Counted from the stretch's first letter, positions 22,572 through 32,350 are shown. The stretch is 64,000 nucleotides of DNA from Symsagittifera roscoffensis (GCF_963678635.1 NC_087071.1:17731613-17795612); one strand, 5' to 3'. Program-made: numbers and translations. The notes: generated from the letters alone by a model not told the origin.

Positions 22572-23575
22572 TACAGTGCTTTTCAAGTGGCTTTCTGGTG
22601 AGAAGAAGAAAATGGAACTGGCTTGAAGAGTCTGGCGAAGCACTGCTCGACCGGCTGAGATCGGTTGAGATTGTTCATTCTTTTTAATTTTTATAGTGTG
22701 TTTTAAAACTTTAGTTATATTGATTTTTATTTGTTGATCTAAAAAATTCCCACTGTAATGAAACGCGGGTCTCACAGCAAGTGTCCCTGCAACTGCTAAG
22801 AAGGAAGTGGGCCAAATCAAACTTCATTTAATTTATTTCTCTAATAAAAAAAGTTTTAAAAGAATTTAAAAACAAATAAGAGTAATAAAACGTCAATTCA
22901 AACGTTTTCGCACATTTTGAGCTTCATCATGATTATAGTTTTTTCAATGTTCACAGAGAAATCAGAGTTCGGAAAAGGCACCCATGTCGCAAAATTGCTT
23001 TAAAATTTTTGATCAATCAAACTCATTCAACTGTTATTACATTAAATTACGTAATCATTAATAACATTTTACTGTAGATTTCTTAGATTTTTTGTTCTTT
23101 GATTGTTATAACGTTTCGTTTTGGGACTTTTTTTTAGTTCTGACATGTCAGTGTTTTGAATTTCAACCACGTTTTTCTTCAACTACACTTTCAGCTTGAT
23201 TCCCGGCTCCTTAATTCATCGCGCGTGTTGGTTTTCGGATTTCTCTCCGAAATGCGAGTCTCATAGTGTGAGTAGCTTATAAATGTTGCCTGGACCGCCT
23301 CAGGACTACACTACGACTGCCCCTCACAGTTCTAATTTTAACATCCACATATCTTAGAAGATTTTTCAAACCATTATCTCCTCGATCTGTTTTCTGCTGT
23401 TTTTGGCAAGTCCTTCAAAACCAGAAATTTTCAGCGATGTTTGAGTATTCGGATACCAAGCATTCCAAAAGGAACGAATCTCAGATATGTCATTTTTTTA
23501 ATATCCAGGGCAATTCTCTCTGTTATCTTTACTTAGCGACGTCAATTTTGACTGTTATAGAAAACTAAAAAAGTT
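22572..23575 (-). mobile_element. PLE unit P7, older deletion derivative
   Basis: A diverged motif M (CTGCTCGACCGGCTGAGATC), tail, endonuclease end at about 23190-23270 and a join at about 23300 similar to P1 and P5, then RT/zinc-finger traces to 23500. It is more diverged than P1 and P5. Confidence 0.6.
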
Positions 23576-23579
23576 TTTT

Positions 23580-23860
23580 CAAACGTTTTCGCCCATTTGT
23601 GCACCATCAAGATCAAAATTGCATACAAAATTCATAGTAATTTTTTTAAACAAATTTGTTAAAAATGATAATGTAATTTATTATGTAAAATTAGTTGTCT
23701 AATTATGTAACATTAGTTGACTAATTTTGGGACATGATCATCATTTTTCCCGATCTTTGATCGTACTGTAAGTTTTGAAAAAAATTTTGATCCTGATGAT
23801 GAACAAAATATATGAAAACAATTGAACTATCTTGTTAATTTTCTATTGATTTGTTTGTTA
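23580..23860. repeat. Inverted PLE tails between the minus array and the plus-strand PLE
   Basis: The left arm (about 23580-23620, AAACGTTTTCGCCC and ATCAAGATCAAAATT) is complementary to the right arm (about 23781-23820, TTTTGATCCTGATGATG and ATGAAAAC). The right arm is in direct orientation with 27360-27425, so it acts as the left terminal repeat of the plus-strand PLE. Confidence 0.65.
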
Positions 23861-24092
23861 ATATCTAACACAATTTAGCGAAAATTTCTCAGCAAACTAT
23901 TTTATTTTTTGAAGTAAACCAGTTATTATTTCGGTTTATTGGTACCATTTTAGAGAATTTTTTTAAAAGTTTTTAAGCTGTTTTAACAGAAATCATCATA
24001 TAATAAATCTTTCCGGTCAAAATTTCTTTTATATTTGAAGTAAAATGGCGGTTGTTGTATTTGCTAGCTCCCTTTTTGAAGGCTGAAAGAAC

Positions 24093-24656
24093 TTGAGCGA
24101 GAAGAACGGAGAGAGACAGAACAAAAGATCTACGCAGTCAAAGGACTTTCTTTCAATGCCATACCTTGAACAAGGGGAAGAATTTGGGACTTTGGTTGAA
24201 ACAGCAATCAATAGCCAGTATGCAGATCATACTCTGGCACGATGTGCTGTGCAATCGATTATCATCCCATCGTACCAACAACTAAACGCCCTGCCCGCTT
24301 GATCTACAGTCGAAGCGGCAACAAAAAAAATTGCCTACTGAAGCAGAACGAGCACTGCTGATGTCTTTGCGGATCTGCAGAAGACAGAGATAATCGTCTT
24401 AAAGTTAACCGGTAACTTTATCTCTAGAAGCAAGTGACAGAATCCTGCGGTCCTCAGCGAAATTGAATTGAGATCACTACGGGTGGTGCTGTCCCATCGA
24501 GACCACATGACAGAAACATGCTCGAAAAAACGGACACAGACCATGAAGCCACCGCGGGAACGTCGCCTGTCAAAGGTGCGGCGGACGGAGGCGTTGGCAG
24601 TGGAACTTCAGGAGAAGGCGAGCGACCAGTCAGTGGTAAGAAAAGATTGGGGTTAG
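24093..24656 (+). other. 5' region of the plus-strand PLE, two short frames, unrecognised
   Basis: Frames 24093-24302 (LEQGEEFGTLVETAINSQYA) and 24468-24656 (a basic segment with KPPRERRLSKVRRTEAL). No domain is recognised. The second ends close to a GT that could be a splice donor. It may be the PLE first exon or unrelated DNA. Confidence 0.35.
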
Positions 24657-24818
24657 TTTTTCTTTGCTGAGTGCCACATGAGTTTCAGTGCTCGTGGCCT
24701 GCAAAAATTAGATGAACGCAGTTTTGCTGCCACCAACACTTTTTAGATTGGCCCGGAAAACGAAAATTCACGTGGATGCTTGTGTTAAGTGAATTTTAAC
24801 TTTTTACTATATTTTATA
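24657..24818 (+). other. Possible intron in the plus-strand PLE
   Basis: GGG|GTTAGTTTTTC near 24652 and CTATATTTTATAG|CAG near 24818 bracket about 165 bp with no open frame. Immediately after it the PLE N-terminal coding sequence begins. PLEs are known to carry introns near their 5' ends. This is inference from signals only. Confidence 0.3.
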
Positions 24819-24824
24819 GCAGTT

Positions 24825-25880
24825 TCCTGAGAACTAACTTTCTGAGAAAAAATCTCGATAACGACAATAGACCAGATTTTCTACGGTATCGCGTGCCTGA
24901 CAACGCTGTTATTTCAAATCAAGTGGTGCACAGCTTTCAATTAGGGCTTCTGAAATCTGAGTTAAGCCAGGTGAAAACCGATAGTATTGAGGCATCAAGT
25001 AACCTAGCTAATGCAAGGAAAGTAGTAAATAAGGATATAAATGACATAAGGTGACAGTTCTGTCAAATTTCCATTTAAAAGGAATTTTGCGGCATGTGTG
25101 CGTCAAGTCTTACATTTTGGACCAAAACATACGGACACATACGAGACAAGCTTAATGAAATGCTTTCCTTGCTGATATTGAAAGTTTTTTGTCTAAGCTG
25201 AAGATAAATAGATTACCCGGAATGAATTTATGCAAAATTGAAGCAGCAGCAAAGACATATGCGAAGACTCTGAAAGGAGTAAAAAGCCAGAAAGTATAGA
25301 ACAACGGTCTTCTGGCACTTTTGTTTGATAAGTGTATGGGTTTTTGTATAAGAAAAGGAGATATATGAGAAGAAATAACAGAATTATAGTGAGAGGAAGA
25401 GTCTGACTGACTTTGTTGTCGATATAGTTGGAAAAAAAAGATAAACAAAGATATACTCGCACATTTTTGCAATTTAAAAAAAACATGTAGTTGCCATGAA
25501 AAAAAGACGAGATCAGCAAGGCGCTGTACACTAGTTAATGATCAACGGGGACGCATCCGGCTAGGCTGTATTGTGTAGCAAAAGTGCACAAACAAGGCAC
25601 ACCACTTCGTCCTGTCCTTTCTTTACATAGTAGCCCACTTGACCATCTGAATAAATTATTGGAAAAACTTTTTCATAAAATTGAGGGGGCTAACATAAAA
25701 ACGAACACTCAAATGGCCAAGTAGATTTTAGAGAAAACTCAATTGGACTCTCATGAGACTATAGTTTACCCTTTTTGGAAAAAGTTTGTTTACTAATGTT
25801 TCCTTAAGGGAAGCTGTTGAAATAGCCATGATAAAGCTGTGTGAGCAACCAATCCTTCGTAACTATCTCAAAAAACTATA
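24825..25880 (+). pseudogene. Plus-strand PLE N-terminal domain and first half of the RT
   Basis: About 24880-25050 reads FLRYRVPDNAVIS, VHSFQLGLLKSELSQVKTD and SNLANARKVVN, the PLE N-terminal signature. About 25560-25640 gives AKVHKQGTPLRPVLSL (PLE RT motif), and about 25690-25840 gives GANIKTNTQMAK and SLFTNVSLREAVEIAM. Frames change several times and stops are present. Confidence 0.75.
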
Positions 25881-25949
25881 AAAAGCTACTAAATTTGGCA
25901 ATGAGTAAGGTACACTGTAAAAGTATTAAGTTGTGGTATGTAAAAAAAA

Positions 25950-26385
25950 CGGTTTACCAATGGACGCCTCCCTATCAGTAACAGTAGCCAAAGTGTGGCT
26001 CCAAAATTACGAATCGGAATTACAGGAAGAAGTACCAAAATCTGGGTAGATTCCAAAGCCTGCTTGACTTGTCCCAAGAAAAGTGTGATAACAAATTGGG
26101 ATCCGAAAATGCAAACATCGCTGAAAGAGTCTGGTATTGCAGGACTTGCAAAAACAGCAGGAAACAGATCGGAATGGGAATGATGTGAAAGTTTTTCTAA
26201 GATTGGGGGATGTTATGGTTAGATTTAAGAGGTGCGATCTTGGAGTAGTCCTCGAGGCTGCCAATAAGTTGCATACAAACTTGCAGTTTACTATAGAAGA
26301 ACTTGATACTTACGGTATTTTGGCCTTTTTAGATTTAAGTTTCCTTTTGGACTCACGAAAACAGGTCACATGGAGGTGGTCCTAA
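25950..26385 (+). pseudogene. Plus-strand PLE palm, zinc-finger end and damaged catalytic box
   Basis: NGLPMDASLSVTVAKVWL (about 25950) is the palm motif B zone. ENANIAERVWYCRTCKN (about 26110-26150) is the end of the embedded zinc finger. The 26137-26385 frame then gives FLRLGDVMVRFKRC, where YVDD is destroyed, and LEAANKLHTNLQFTIEELD. The first half of the zinc finger is missing. Confidence 0.75.
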
Positions 26386-26399
26386 GAACCCACAGATAC

Positions 26400-27010
26400 C
26401 GGTACCATTCTTAATATTAGAAGCTGTGCACCTTTGCAGTACAAGAGAAACCTTTTTGAATGAACGGGCCATCGGGATTTTTAGAAGATCCTCAACATGG
26501 GTAAACTTTGACAGGGCACTGGAGAAAAATCGGAAATAATGGATTGATAATCAATATCTGGAAAATTGATCGGACAGGGTATTGTTTGCAACACTTGACA
26601 AGATCATTGATTGTAAGAAAAGTTAGAGGTTACGGCATTAAAACAGAGAAGTGATAAATGCCTGAAAGACTCAATCCCCGTTTTCACAATGCCTTATCGA
26701 GGCAATCCATCGCAGCTGTTAGCTGCAGAAATGCGGCAAATATATGGGGCACAAATGCCTGTTACAACAAGGAACTTATAAACATGCTTGCCAGCACTCA
26801 AAATCTCCTTTGCACGTAAAGTGAGATCCAGAATGGTGTATAACTTTACATGTAGTGGATATAAATCCGTGTATGTTGGCCAGACAGTGCGACATTTAGC
26901 CACGAGTAATGATGAACACCGCGAACAGGACTCCGAGTAGTACAGCATTTGCTAAAATGCAGTAATGAGGTAGGCATTATTGCTGAGCTGAAGTCAGAGA
27001 ATATAATCCA
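26400..27010 (+). pseudogene. Plus-strand PLE thumb, linker and GIY-YIG endonuclease remnant
   Basis: Traces such as GHWRKIGNNGLINN (about 26515) match the PLE thumb (FDQALEKNRKQWIDNQ zone). About 26820-26910 gives VRSRMVYNFTCSGYKSVYVG then QTVRHLATS, a good GIY-YIG core (MVY, YVG). About 26945-27000 gives QHLLKCSNEVG. Stops interrupt it. Confidence 0.7.
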
Positions 27011-27429
27011 TTAAAACAACATTCATAAGCTATTCTTTCTGGAATTTTTGCATTTTGAAAAGAAAAACCAAAAATCAACAAGCGCGATGATTTTTGGAGC
27101 CGAGAACTAACGCTAGAAGTGTAATCTATGTTTTTTAATTTTTGTAAAATTATCATATCAAAATCGAAAGTAGTTCCAAAACGATATATTATCACAATTG
27201 AAGAACAAATTCCTAAGAAATCTCAGACAAATTTACAGGAAAACATTATCAATGAGTAGGTAATTTACTAGGTAATTACAGTTGTTTAGATTTGATTGGT
27301 AAAAACTTTTTAGTGCTTTCTGAGACGTTTGTGACTTTTTCCAGATTTTTGATTGTACTGAGAATTTTGTTATAAATTTTAATCCCGATGATGCACAAAA
27401 TGTGCGAAAACGTTTGAATTAACAAATCA

Positions 27430-27850
27430 AAATTCTTATATACTTTCTTATATCATACACCTTCAAGTAGTTCCAGTAATTGTACAGAAGATCGGTTTGA
27501 AGTAAGAAACATTTAGGGTTAGATTCGGTTGTTTTAGAGTAATTGCTAACTAGTTTTGGGATATTTAACGTCTTTTTCTTATCGTCCTGAGGTTTCCGTT
27601 TTCCTCTTGTATCTCGCTAAAAATAGCTGAGCAAGATTATGGAACATCTCAGCTTCGTTTCGATATGCTTGTCATATAATCTTGACGACAAAAGTATACA
27701 ACGATATGCTACCGCCTGACAAGTAATTTGTCTTGGTGTCATTATCGTATTTTATTGATGTCAGTTCTGAGAAAAAGAAAATTCTCAAATAAGTTCAAGT
27801 TTTAGCTTTGACTTTTCCCCAAAAACTCTTCAGATTCTGTAAACCACTAT
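27430..27850. other. No gene seen
   Basis: AT-rich sequence with no conserved frame or repeat that I can identify. Confidence 0.4.
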
Positions 27851-27960
27851 CAGCTTGTTTTGGGTTAGTTCATTTCCCTAAAGAGCAATCAAAATCCCTT
27901 TTTTACCCTTACGCTATGTCAAGACGAAACAATAACAAAATTATTTTGTTCTCTTAATAC
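27850..27960 (+). repeat. Solo fragment of the LINE A 5' end
   Basis: TTGGGTTAGTTCA, CAAAATCCCTTTTTTACCCTT and ACGCTATGTCAAGACGAA align with the LINE A 5' region (ATGGGTTAGTTAAG, AAAACCCTTTTTTTACCTTT, ACGCTGCGCCAAGATGAA; minus strand about 9330-9270). It lies on the plus strand. Confidence 0.65.
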
Positions 27961-28668
27961 TAATGGTTTCAATGTCTTTTATGTGTTGAAGTAAGATTTT
28001 AGGCTTTCATGTTAAATCAGTCATCCCAAAAGTCCAATTACTCCGATTACGTCTTCGGAAGGGAAGAAGAAGTAAAAAAATTGTATCCAGCAACTGCAGC
28101 TGTTCTATGAAGTTCCAGCCGTCAACATTGAATCCGCTCATTGACAGGCAAACGTAAATAGGTTACTTCTGGAATTCCAATCAATCGCAGCCACAACAAA
28201 AGACATACTCTCATTCAGTCAGTAACTATCAACATTATCTCTTTTGCTTTTCGTACCAAGATTTGTTTGTCCAATAATATCTTTAATCAGAAGTGTCTCA
28301 AGAATGTTCCTGCAAATTTGTATCAAGATGTGACCGACGTTATAACGAAAATGGCAGAGTTTTAATTGTGTTTGATATTAAAAACTTTACTGATGATCTT
28401 TTCATTCACGACTTTCCATTCTCTGTCGCCTGTGTAAAAATGAAATTTGAGTTTCGGCTATCCCCAATGCATTTTTATATTGTTTCTTCAGTTTTTTTTG
28501 AGAACCTTAGAGACTTATGATTGATTCACATATCGACATTAACTTGCCAAAAGCAACAAAACCTTCAAACCTTCAAACAATTTTGGTCTACAGTCTACGC
28601 AGACTTGAAAGGTTCGAAAAACTTGTTCTCAAATGGGTGGCTAACTTAACTGACAAACGCCTCCAGAT
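27961..28668 (+). other. Unassigned flank of the giant element
   Basis: Plus-strand frames at 28293-28520 and 28517-28668 show no domain I recognise. The giant element's LTR begins at 28669, so these frames are cut there. I tried to continue them across the element at 52681 and found no convincing continuation. Confidence 0.35.
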
Positions 28669-29071
28669 TGAGTTAGGACCGAGGTGGTTAACTCATAGAG
28701 TAATTTCGGATAGGGTACACCGTCTGCTCGTCACGCTATCTTATTTTCGGCCGGATAGATTCGTGCAACTTCTTAGTCTAATACCGATCCTAATCTTACT
28801 CTTATACTATCTAGTCTCAGGTTGTTTAACTAGTCTCTGCTAGGCTCAATGGATCTAGGGTATACTGGTTTATTGCGGCTGCTGAAGTTCTCTTGGAGAG
28901 TCAACTAATTTCTAAGTTAAATTCAAATCTCTCTGGTGCTGAAATTACAAGTAATTTCAGCACTTACAAATAAGTGGGTTGTTAGTTAGATGGATCATGA
29001 TTGGTTAATATTAAATACTTTACAGTGGTAAAATATCTAATTTATCCAATCATAAAATGTAGTTTAGATCA
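28669..29071 (-). repeat. 3' LTR of G2
   Basis: 403 bp; on the minus strand it begins TGATCTAAACTACAT and ends GGTCCTAACTCA. It differs from the 5' LTR at only two places I can see (28850 region ATGGATC/ATAGATC, and 29045 region TATCC/TATTC). It contains a perfect 13-bp hairpin at 28936-28963 and an AATAAA (in GCAATAAACC) on the minus strand. A plus-strand frame crossing the LTR is an artefact. Confidence 0.93.
28936..28963. repeat. Perfect hairpin inside the LTR
   Basis: GTGCTGAAATTAC, spacer AA, GTAATTTCAGCAC. The copy in the other LTR is at 52545-52572. It could be a palindromic regulator site or an RNA hairpin in the R/U region. Confidence 0.9.
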
Positions 29072-30251
29072 GGTTACACCCATCCGGGTTTTACAGAGTT
29101 TTTTAGAATAGTCTTTCTGCAATTCAAAGGATGGATGATGGACGTTGGTATTTGGCGAACATCATATTTCTTCTGGGTTCTCTTGTTAGAGAAGTTCCAG
29201 GTTCAATCGTTGTGTCTTCTCATGACAACGACTGGGTTTTTGCAACAAACTCAAATCTGATTTCAGAATGGTTGGCTATGACAGGTTTTTCCGTTTCATG
29301 TAGAGAACTTCTTTTGTGTTTGACCTTGTCTGGGAATGGCGTGGAGATTGTGCGTGGAGGGGATGCCTGGTTACTCGGATATGTACGTATACCTGAACAT
29401 CGAGGTGGTCATTGGTCTAGTTCAATGAAGTCCTTTTCTGCGAAGTCAAGTCGTACTCTAAATCCTTTGAGTTGTGATTGTGGGCGGCATATTGATTGTG
29501 GTTGGCCATTCTGTTTCGAGTATAGTGGGGTCATTTTGTCTTTGGATGTTCGTCTTTGGTGTTGTATGCTGATCTATATACTGCAAGGTATAATTTACAT
29601 TTTATAAATTTTTTATTAGTTTGGTGTTTTAATTATGATTTTGGTTAGTTGTTTTCACAAAAGCTTTTTGTTTTAGTTTGGTTATTTTGAAGAGTTACTC
29701 ACCCTTGAGTACCTCTTATTAAAAATAGGAGTGTGGTCACAAAGCGTGGATGTAGCGCGGTGGGTTAGGCCGGCTATAGAGCATGCTCAGGACGTCCTCT
29801 CTGGTGGGTTAGGCCAGGAGTGGGAGTATGATTTCGTGCGGTCTCTTTGAGAGGTCCTGTTATGTGATAACGTTTTATGTTGGGTTTATTGTGGTTTTTC
29901 TTATGTTTCGTTGGTTGTGTCCTTTTTTCAAAAATCAAATTGTTTTTGGTATGGGTTTGTCTTTCGACTTTTTTGTGTTTTATTATTTCTTTCTTAGACT
30001 TTATAATAGTCTTCAAAAGAATAAAATATCCAGTTTTAAACTGGGTTAATCCGGTTTGGGTACCGTTGGTTTCCTTTTCTTAGTCATGCTGTTATTCTAT
30101 GATCTGTGGTGTTTAGTAAGCTGCATTAGTTAGTTTTGTTTAGTATATAATTCTTTTCCAACCGGGTTAAAGGAAAGTTTGAAACTTGTTATCGTGTGTT
30201 AGAGTTGTTGAGTGTGAAAACTTGAAACTGAAATTCAATATTTTAAACAAT
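29072..30251 (-). other. G2 3' region, no sense ORF
   Basis: 1.18 kb between the orphan-ORF spacer and the 3' LTR. Sense frames are short and lysine-rich. The sequence before the 3' LTR (minus: GGATGGGTGTAACC) is a weak candidate for a polypurine tract. A short direct repeat GGTGGGTTAGGCC occurs at about 29760 and 29803. See the antisense ORF at 29131. Confidence 0.6.
29131..29607 (+). CDS. Antisense ORF in the 3' region of G2, unknown, may be spurious
   Basis: 158 codons from ATG to TAA on the plus strand, opposite to the element, starting 60 bp after the LTR. It has Cys-rich and hydrophobic parts (SCDCGRHIDCGWPFC; a C-terminal hydrophobic tail LIYILQGIIYIL) and no family I know. The opposite strand has several stops, so it is not a shadow of a sense gene. 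A plus-strand intron candidate lies 700 bp downstream. Antisense genes exist in some retroviruses, but the evidence here is only an open frame. Confidence 0.25.
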   Translation: MDDGRWYLANIIFLLGSLVREVPGSIVVSSHDNDWVFATNSNLISEWLAMTGFSVSCRELLLCLTLSGNGVEIVRGGDAWLLGYVRIPEHRGGHWSSSMKSFSAKSSRTLNPLSCDCGRHIDCGWPFCFEYSGVILSLDVRLWCCMLIYILQGIIYIL

Positions 30252-30315
30252 TCTTCGTGGGCGAGCTGTGCGAGTTTGGATAGAATTTTTGTACGAGTGA
30301 ATGAAATATCAAAAG

Positions 30316-30562
30316 GTTAGTACTGCATTTTCGTTTTATCAATTTACTACATAGAATTTCAATTTTACTGCTAGTTTTGGGCAAAATTAAGTTACAAATT
30401 TTCATCATTATTAGATTTACTGCTTGTGGGGAAACAATTTATAAATTAATTTACTACATTGGTATGAATTTTATTTAATTTAGCTGGTGCAAAATATTAA
30501 TAGAGTTTTGAACAATTTGAAGAAGTTTTCTATTTTTTATTTTTCTTTTGTGTATTTTGCAG
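30316..30562 (+). other. Plus-strand intron-like segment (antisense to G2)
   Basis: AAAAG|GTTAGT at 30315/30316 and a long pyrimidine tract TTTTCTTTTGTGTATTTTGCAG ending at 30562 make a good donor-acceptor pair 247 bp apart on the plus strand. AATAAA follows near 30593. The same pair is in the duplicate at 34331-34577. Whether it is used is unknown. Confidence 0.35.
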
Positions 30563-30660
30563 ATGATCGTGGGATGAAGACTAAAAATCTAAATAAAACA
30601 TGGATAAAGAATTTTTAGTTTTTTATTTTAAATTTATTAGTTAAGAATATGTTTAAATTA

Positions 30661-30670
30661 TACTTACCTG
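30661..30670 (-). promoter_or_regulatory. Consensus 5' splice donor directly after the orphan ORF stop
   Basis: On the minus strand the stop TAA (30673-30671) is followed at once by CAG|GTAAGTAT, a perfect metazoan donor. It is repeated at 34676-34685. A plausible acceptor (TATACCTTGCAG) lies near 29580 on the same strand. This suggests that the orphan ORF transcript is spliced in its 3' UTR. Confidence 0.5.
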
Positions 30671-32350
30671 TTAGTCGTCGGGGAAAAAACCGTGGGGGAA
30701 GATGTCGTGTATCATGTCGGAATTTGTTAGTAATTTTGCTAGTATGCGAATGATGTTTTTAGTTTGAAGCAGTGGCCAAAGCAATTGAAGTGCTTTAATG
30801 GTTTTTAGTTCTTCAGTGCCAACTGCAAACTCATAAGGTGTGTTTTGGATGAGATTATTTAATTTGTGGTTATATTTAGTGTTGTGGATGAATTCTAATA
30901 TGGGGATTTCTATAGGTTGAACAAATTCATGTGGGATAAGGAAGGGTCTGGATTCTTCTGCATTGAAGGTCTTTGTGATGGGACAAAAAATATACAATTG
31001 GGTTATGGGATCATAATTGCGAAGAATACCGTGAAGGTTAGTATCTTTGATGCAATATGTGAAGTTAAGAAAAAATGGTGATGTGTATTTAGAGTTAATA
31101 ATTTGAAAACGGTGGTGTGGTTGTCTTGATGGAGTGTGTAGGTCAAAGTGATTTTGTATGAAGCGGTAATATGTATATGTGTGGGTTTGTTTAGTGCGTA
31201 ACATAATGTCGTGTGAGCAGTGCAAATCTCGTTCATGTGGTGCAAGGAAATGAAAGGTTATTGAAAATAATTGAAATCTTTCTTTAAAACTTTCGTAAGC
31301 TTGTGTGTCGGTTAGTGCTTCAGAAATGATGTGGTCGAATTTGCGATCAAATATATTGAGTGTAAAAACATATGGTGTTTTGATGAAAAATTTTTCTGTG
31401 ATTTGTGGGTTAGCGAAGCGATCATCATCTAAAAATTGGTCTTGGTTAGCTCGGATGATGTTGTGATCGTAATATTCTAGCGTATATTCGTTAGCTCGGG
31501 GTGCAGTGTATGTTTTTAGTGACTTTTTATATCCTATGTAAGTAAATTGTCTATGTGTTAGTGGTGTGGTGAGTCGATATAGCATATTTTGATTTCTTTC
31601 TATATCGATGTGAGTATTAGATAAAGGTAGGCAAAGGGGGTTAGTAAAATGATAATATGATGTCCATTGAAGTGTAGGCATGAAAACGTGTTCATCTACA
31701 AAACTGCGTGTGTTGTTAGTGTCGTTAGGGGTGTTCAAGGTATACTGTGGAAATGAAGGTAAGGTGATTGCTAAAAATTCTCTCGTGTTAGTGTGATTTG
31801 GGTGATTAATATATTCACGGGCTGTTCCTGGTTTTGTTGGAAATGGATGGTTTGGGAATTTTCTTTTGAAGGTGCGGTAAGCTCTATTAGTGCTAATTGA
31901 TGATTCGGTGGATGTGGATGATGGTGCTAATGATGCGGTATAAGCTGAAGAGGGTGTAGGGGTAGGTGGGTTTGATGATTCTATGGTTGATGAAATCTGG
32001 TTTATGGTTGAGGTGTCAAGGTGGAAGGGTTGTTGTTGTACGGTGATAAAATTATCTAGTTCTTGGGAGATTTGGGGGGTGTCTGGAGAATTGGATGATC
32101 GGTCTGAATGAAGTGAAGAGTAGGTTGGGGTAACTTGTGAATCATAGGAGGGTGTAGAAATGGATGGGAGTGGGTTATTTGGTGGGATTGGTTGAAAAGG
32201 GGATTTCGAAAAAACTGAGGGATTGGTTTGAAAATTATTGGATGGAGATGGTTCAGAGTCTGCAAATTCATCAGGGGTTTCAATATCTGGGTTATTAAGT
32301 TGTGAGATGGAGTATAAAACTGAGATATGTGAATTAGTGTCTGAATTCAT
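30671..32350 (-). CDS. Orphan 559-aa protein, copy 2
   Basis: Intact frame from ATG (MNSDTNSHISVLY) to TAA. Residues 1-165 are S/T/P/N/Q-rich and look disordered. Residues 170-559 look globular, rich in aromatic residues, His and Thr, with few Cys. There is no signal peptide or TM segment, and I recognise no family. It differs from copy 1 only at one residue (Ile in place of Phe in RFQIINSK). The start is supported by a pyrimidine-rich stretch ending AACATCAGC|ATG, which could be a splice acceptor. It follows a truncated env piece, so it may lack its normal upstream context. Confidence 0.75.
   Translation of the reverse strand: MNSDTNSHISVLYSISQLNNPDIETPDEFADSEPSPSNNFQTNPSVFSKSPFQPIPPNNPLPSISTPSYDSQVTPTYSSLHSDRSSNSPDTPQISQELDNFITVQQQPFHLDTSTINQISSTIESSNPPTPTPSSAYTASLAPSSTSTESSISTNRAYRTFKRKFPNHPFPTKPGTAREYINHPNHTNTREFLAITLPSFPQYTLNTPNDTNNTRSFVDEHVFMPTLQWTSYYHFTNPLCLPLSNTHIDIERNQNMLYRLTTPLTHRQFTYIGYKKSLKTYTAPRANEYTLEYYDHNIIRANQDQFLDDDRFANPQITEKFFIKTPYVFTLNIFDRKFDHIISEALTDTQAYESFKERFQLFSITFHFLAPHERDLHCSHDIMLRTKQTHTYTYYRFIQNHFDLHTPSRQPHHRFQIINSKYTSPFFLNFTYCIKDTNLHGILRNYDPITQLYIFCPITKTFNAEESRPFLIPHEFVQPIEIPILEFIHNTKYNHKLNNLIQNTPYEFAVGTEELKTIKALQLLWPLLQTKNIIRILAKLLTNSDMIHDIFPHGFFPDD

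Larger units (their letters stand above)
21015..22572 (-). mobile_element. PLE unit P6, best-kept minus-strand PLE 3' half
   Basis: Same layout as P4. Endonuclease 21570-21866 keeps VVYNLTFRGCNATHVGQTLR and DEHHKGDSLVGQHLLDCN. Linker is 21868-22062. The RT part at 22153-22374 has IKDFLRHGDDIVITVRG, in which YVDD has become HGDD. The zinc finger lies at about 22375-22540. The N-terminal palm is missing. Confidence 0.8.
23740..27430 (+). mobile_element. Plus-strand Penelope-like element, nearly full length, inactive
   Basis: Flanked by direct tail repeats (23750-23830 and 27345-27425). Between them are a 5' region with two short frames, an intron-like gap, the PLE N-terminal domain, RT palm, embedded zinc finger, damaged catalytic box, thumb traces and GIY-YIG domain. 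The order is that of a complete PLE. There are many stops. It is the only copy here that keeps the N-terminal half. Confidence 0.8.

Noticed and set aside
28517..28843. Plus-strand frame running into the LTR, repeated at 52072-52452
   Set aside because: The shared part is the LTR itself; the hydrophobic tail is an accident of LTR sequence.
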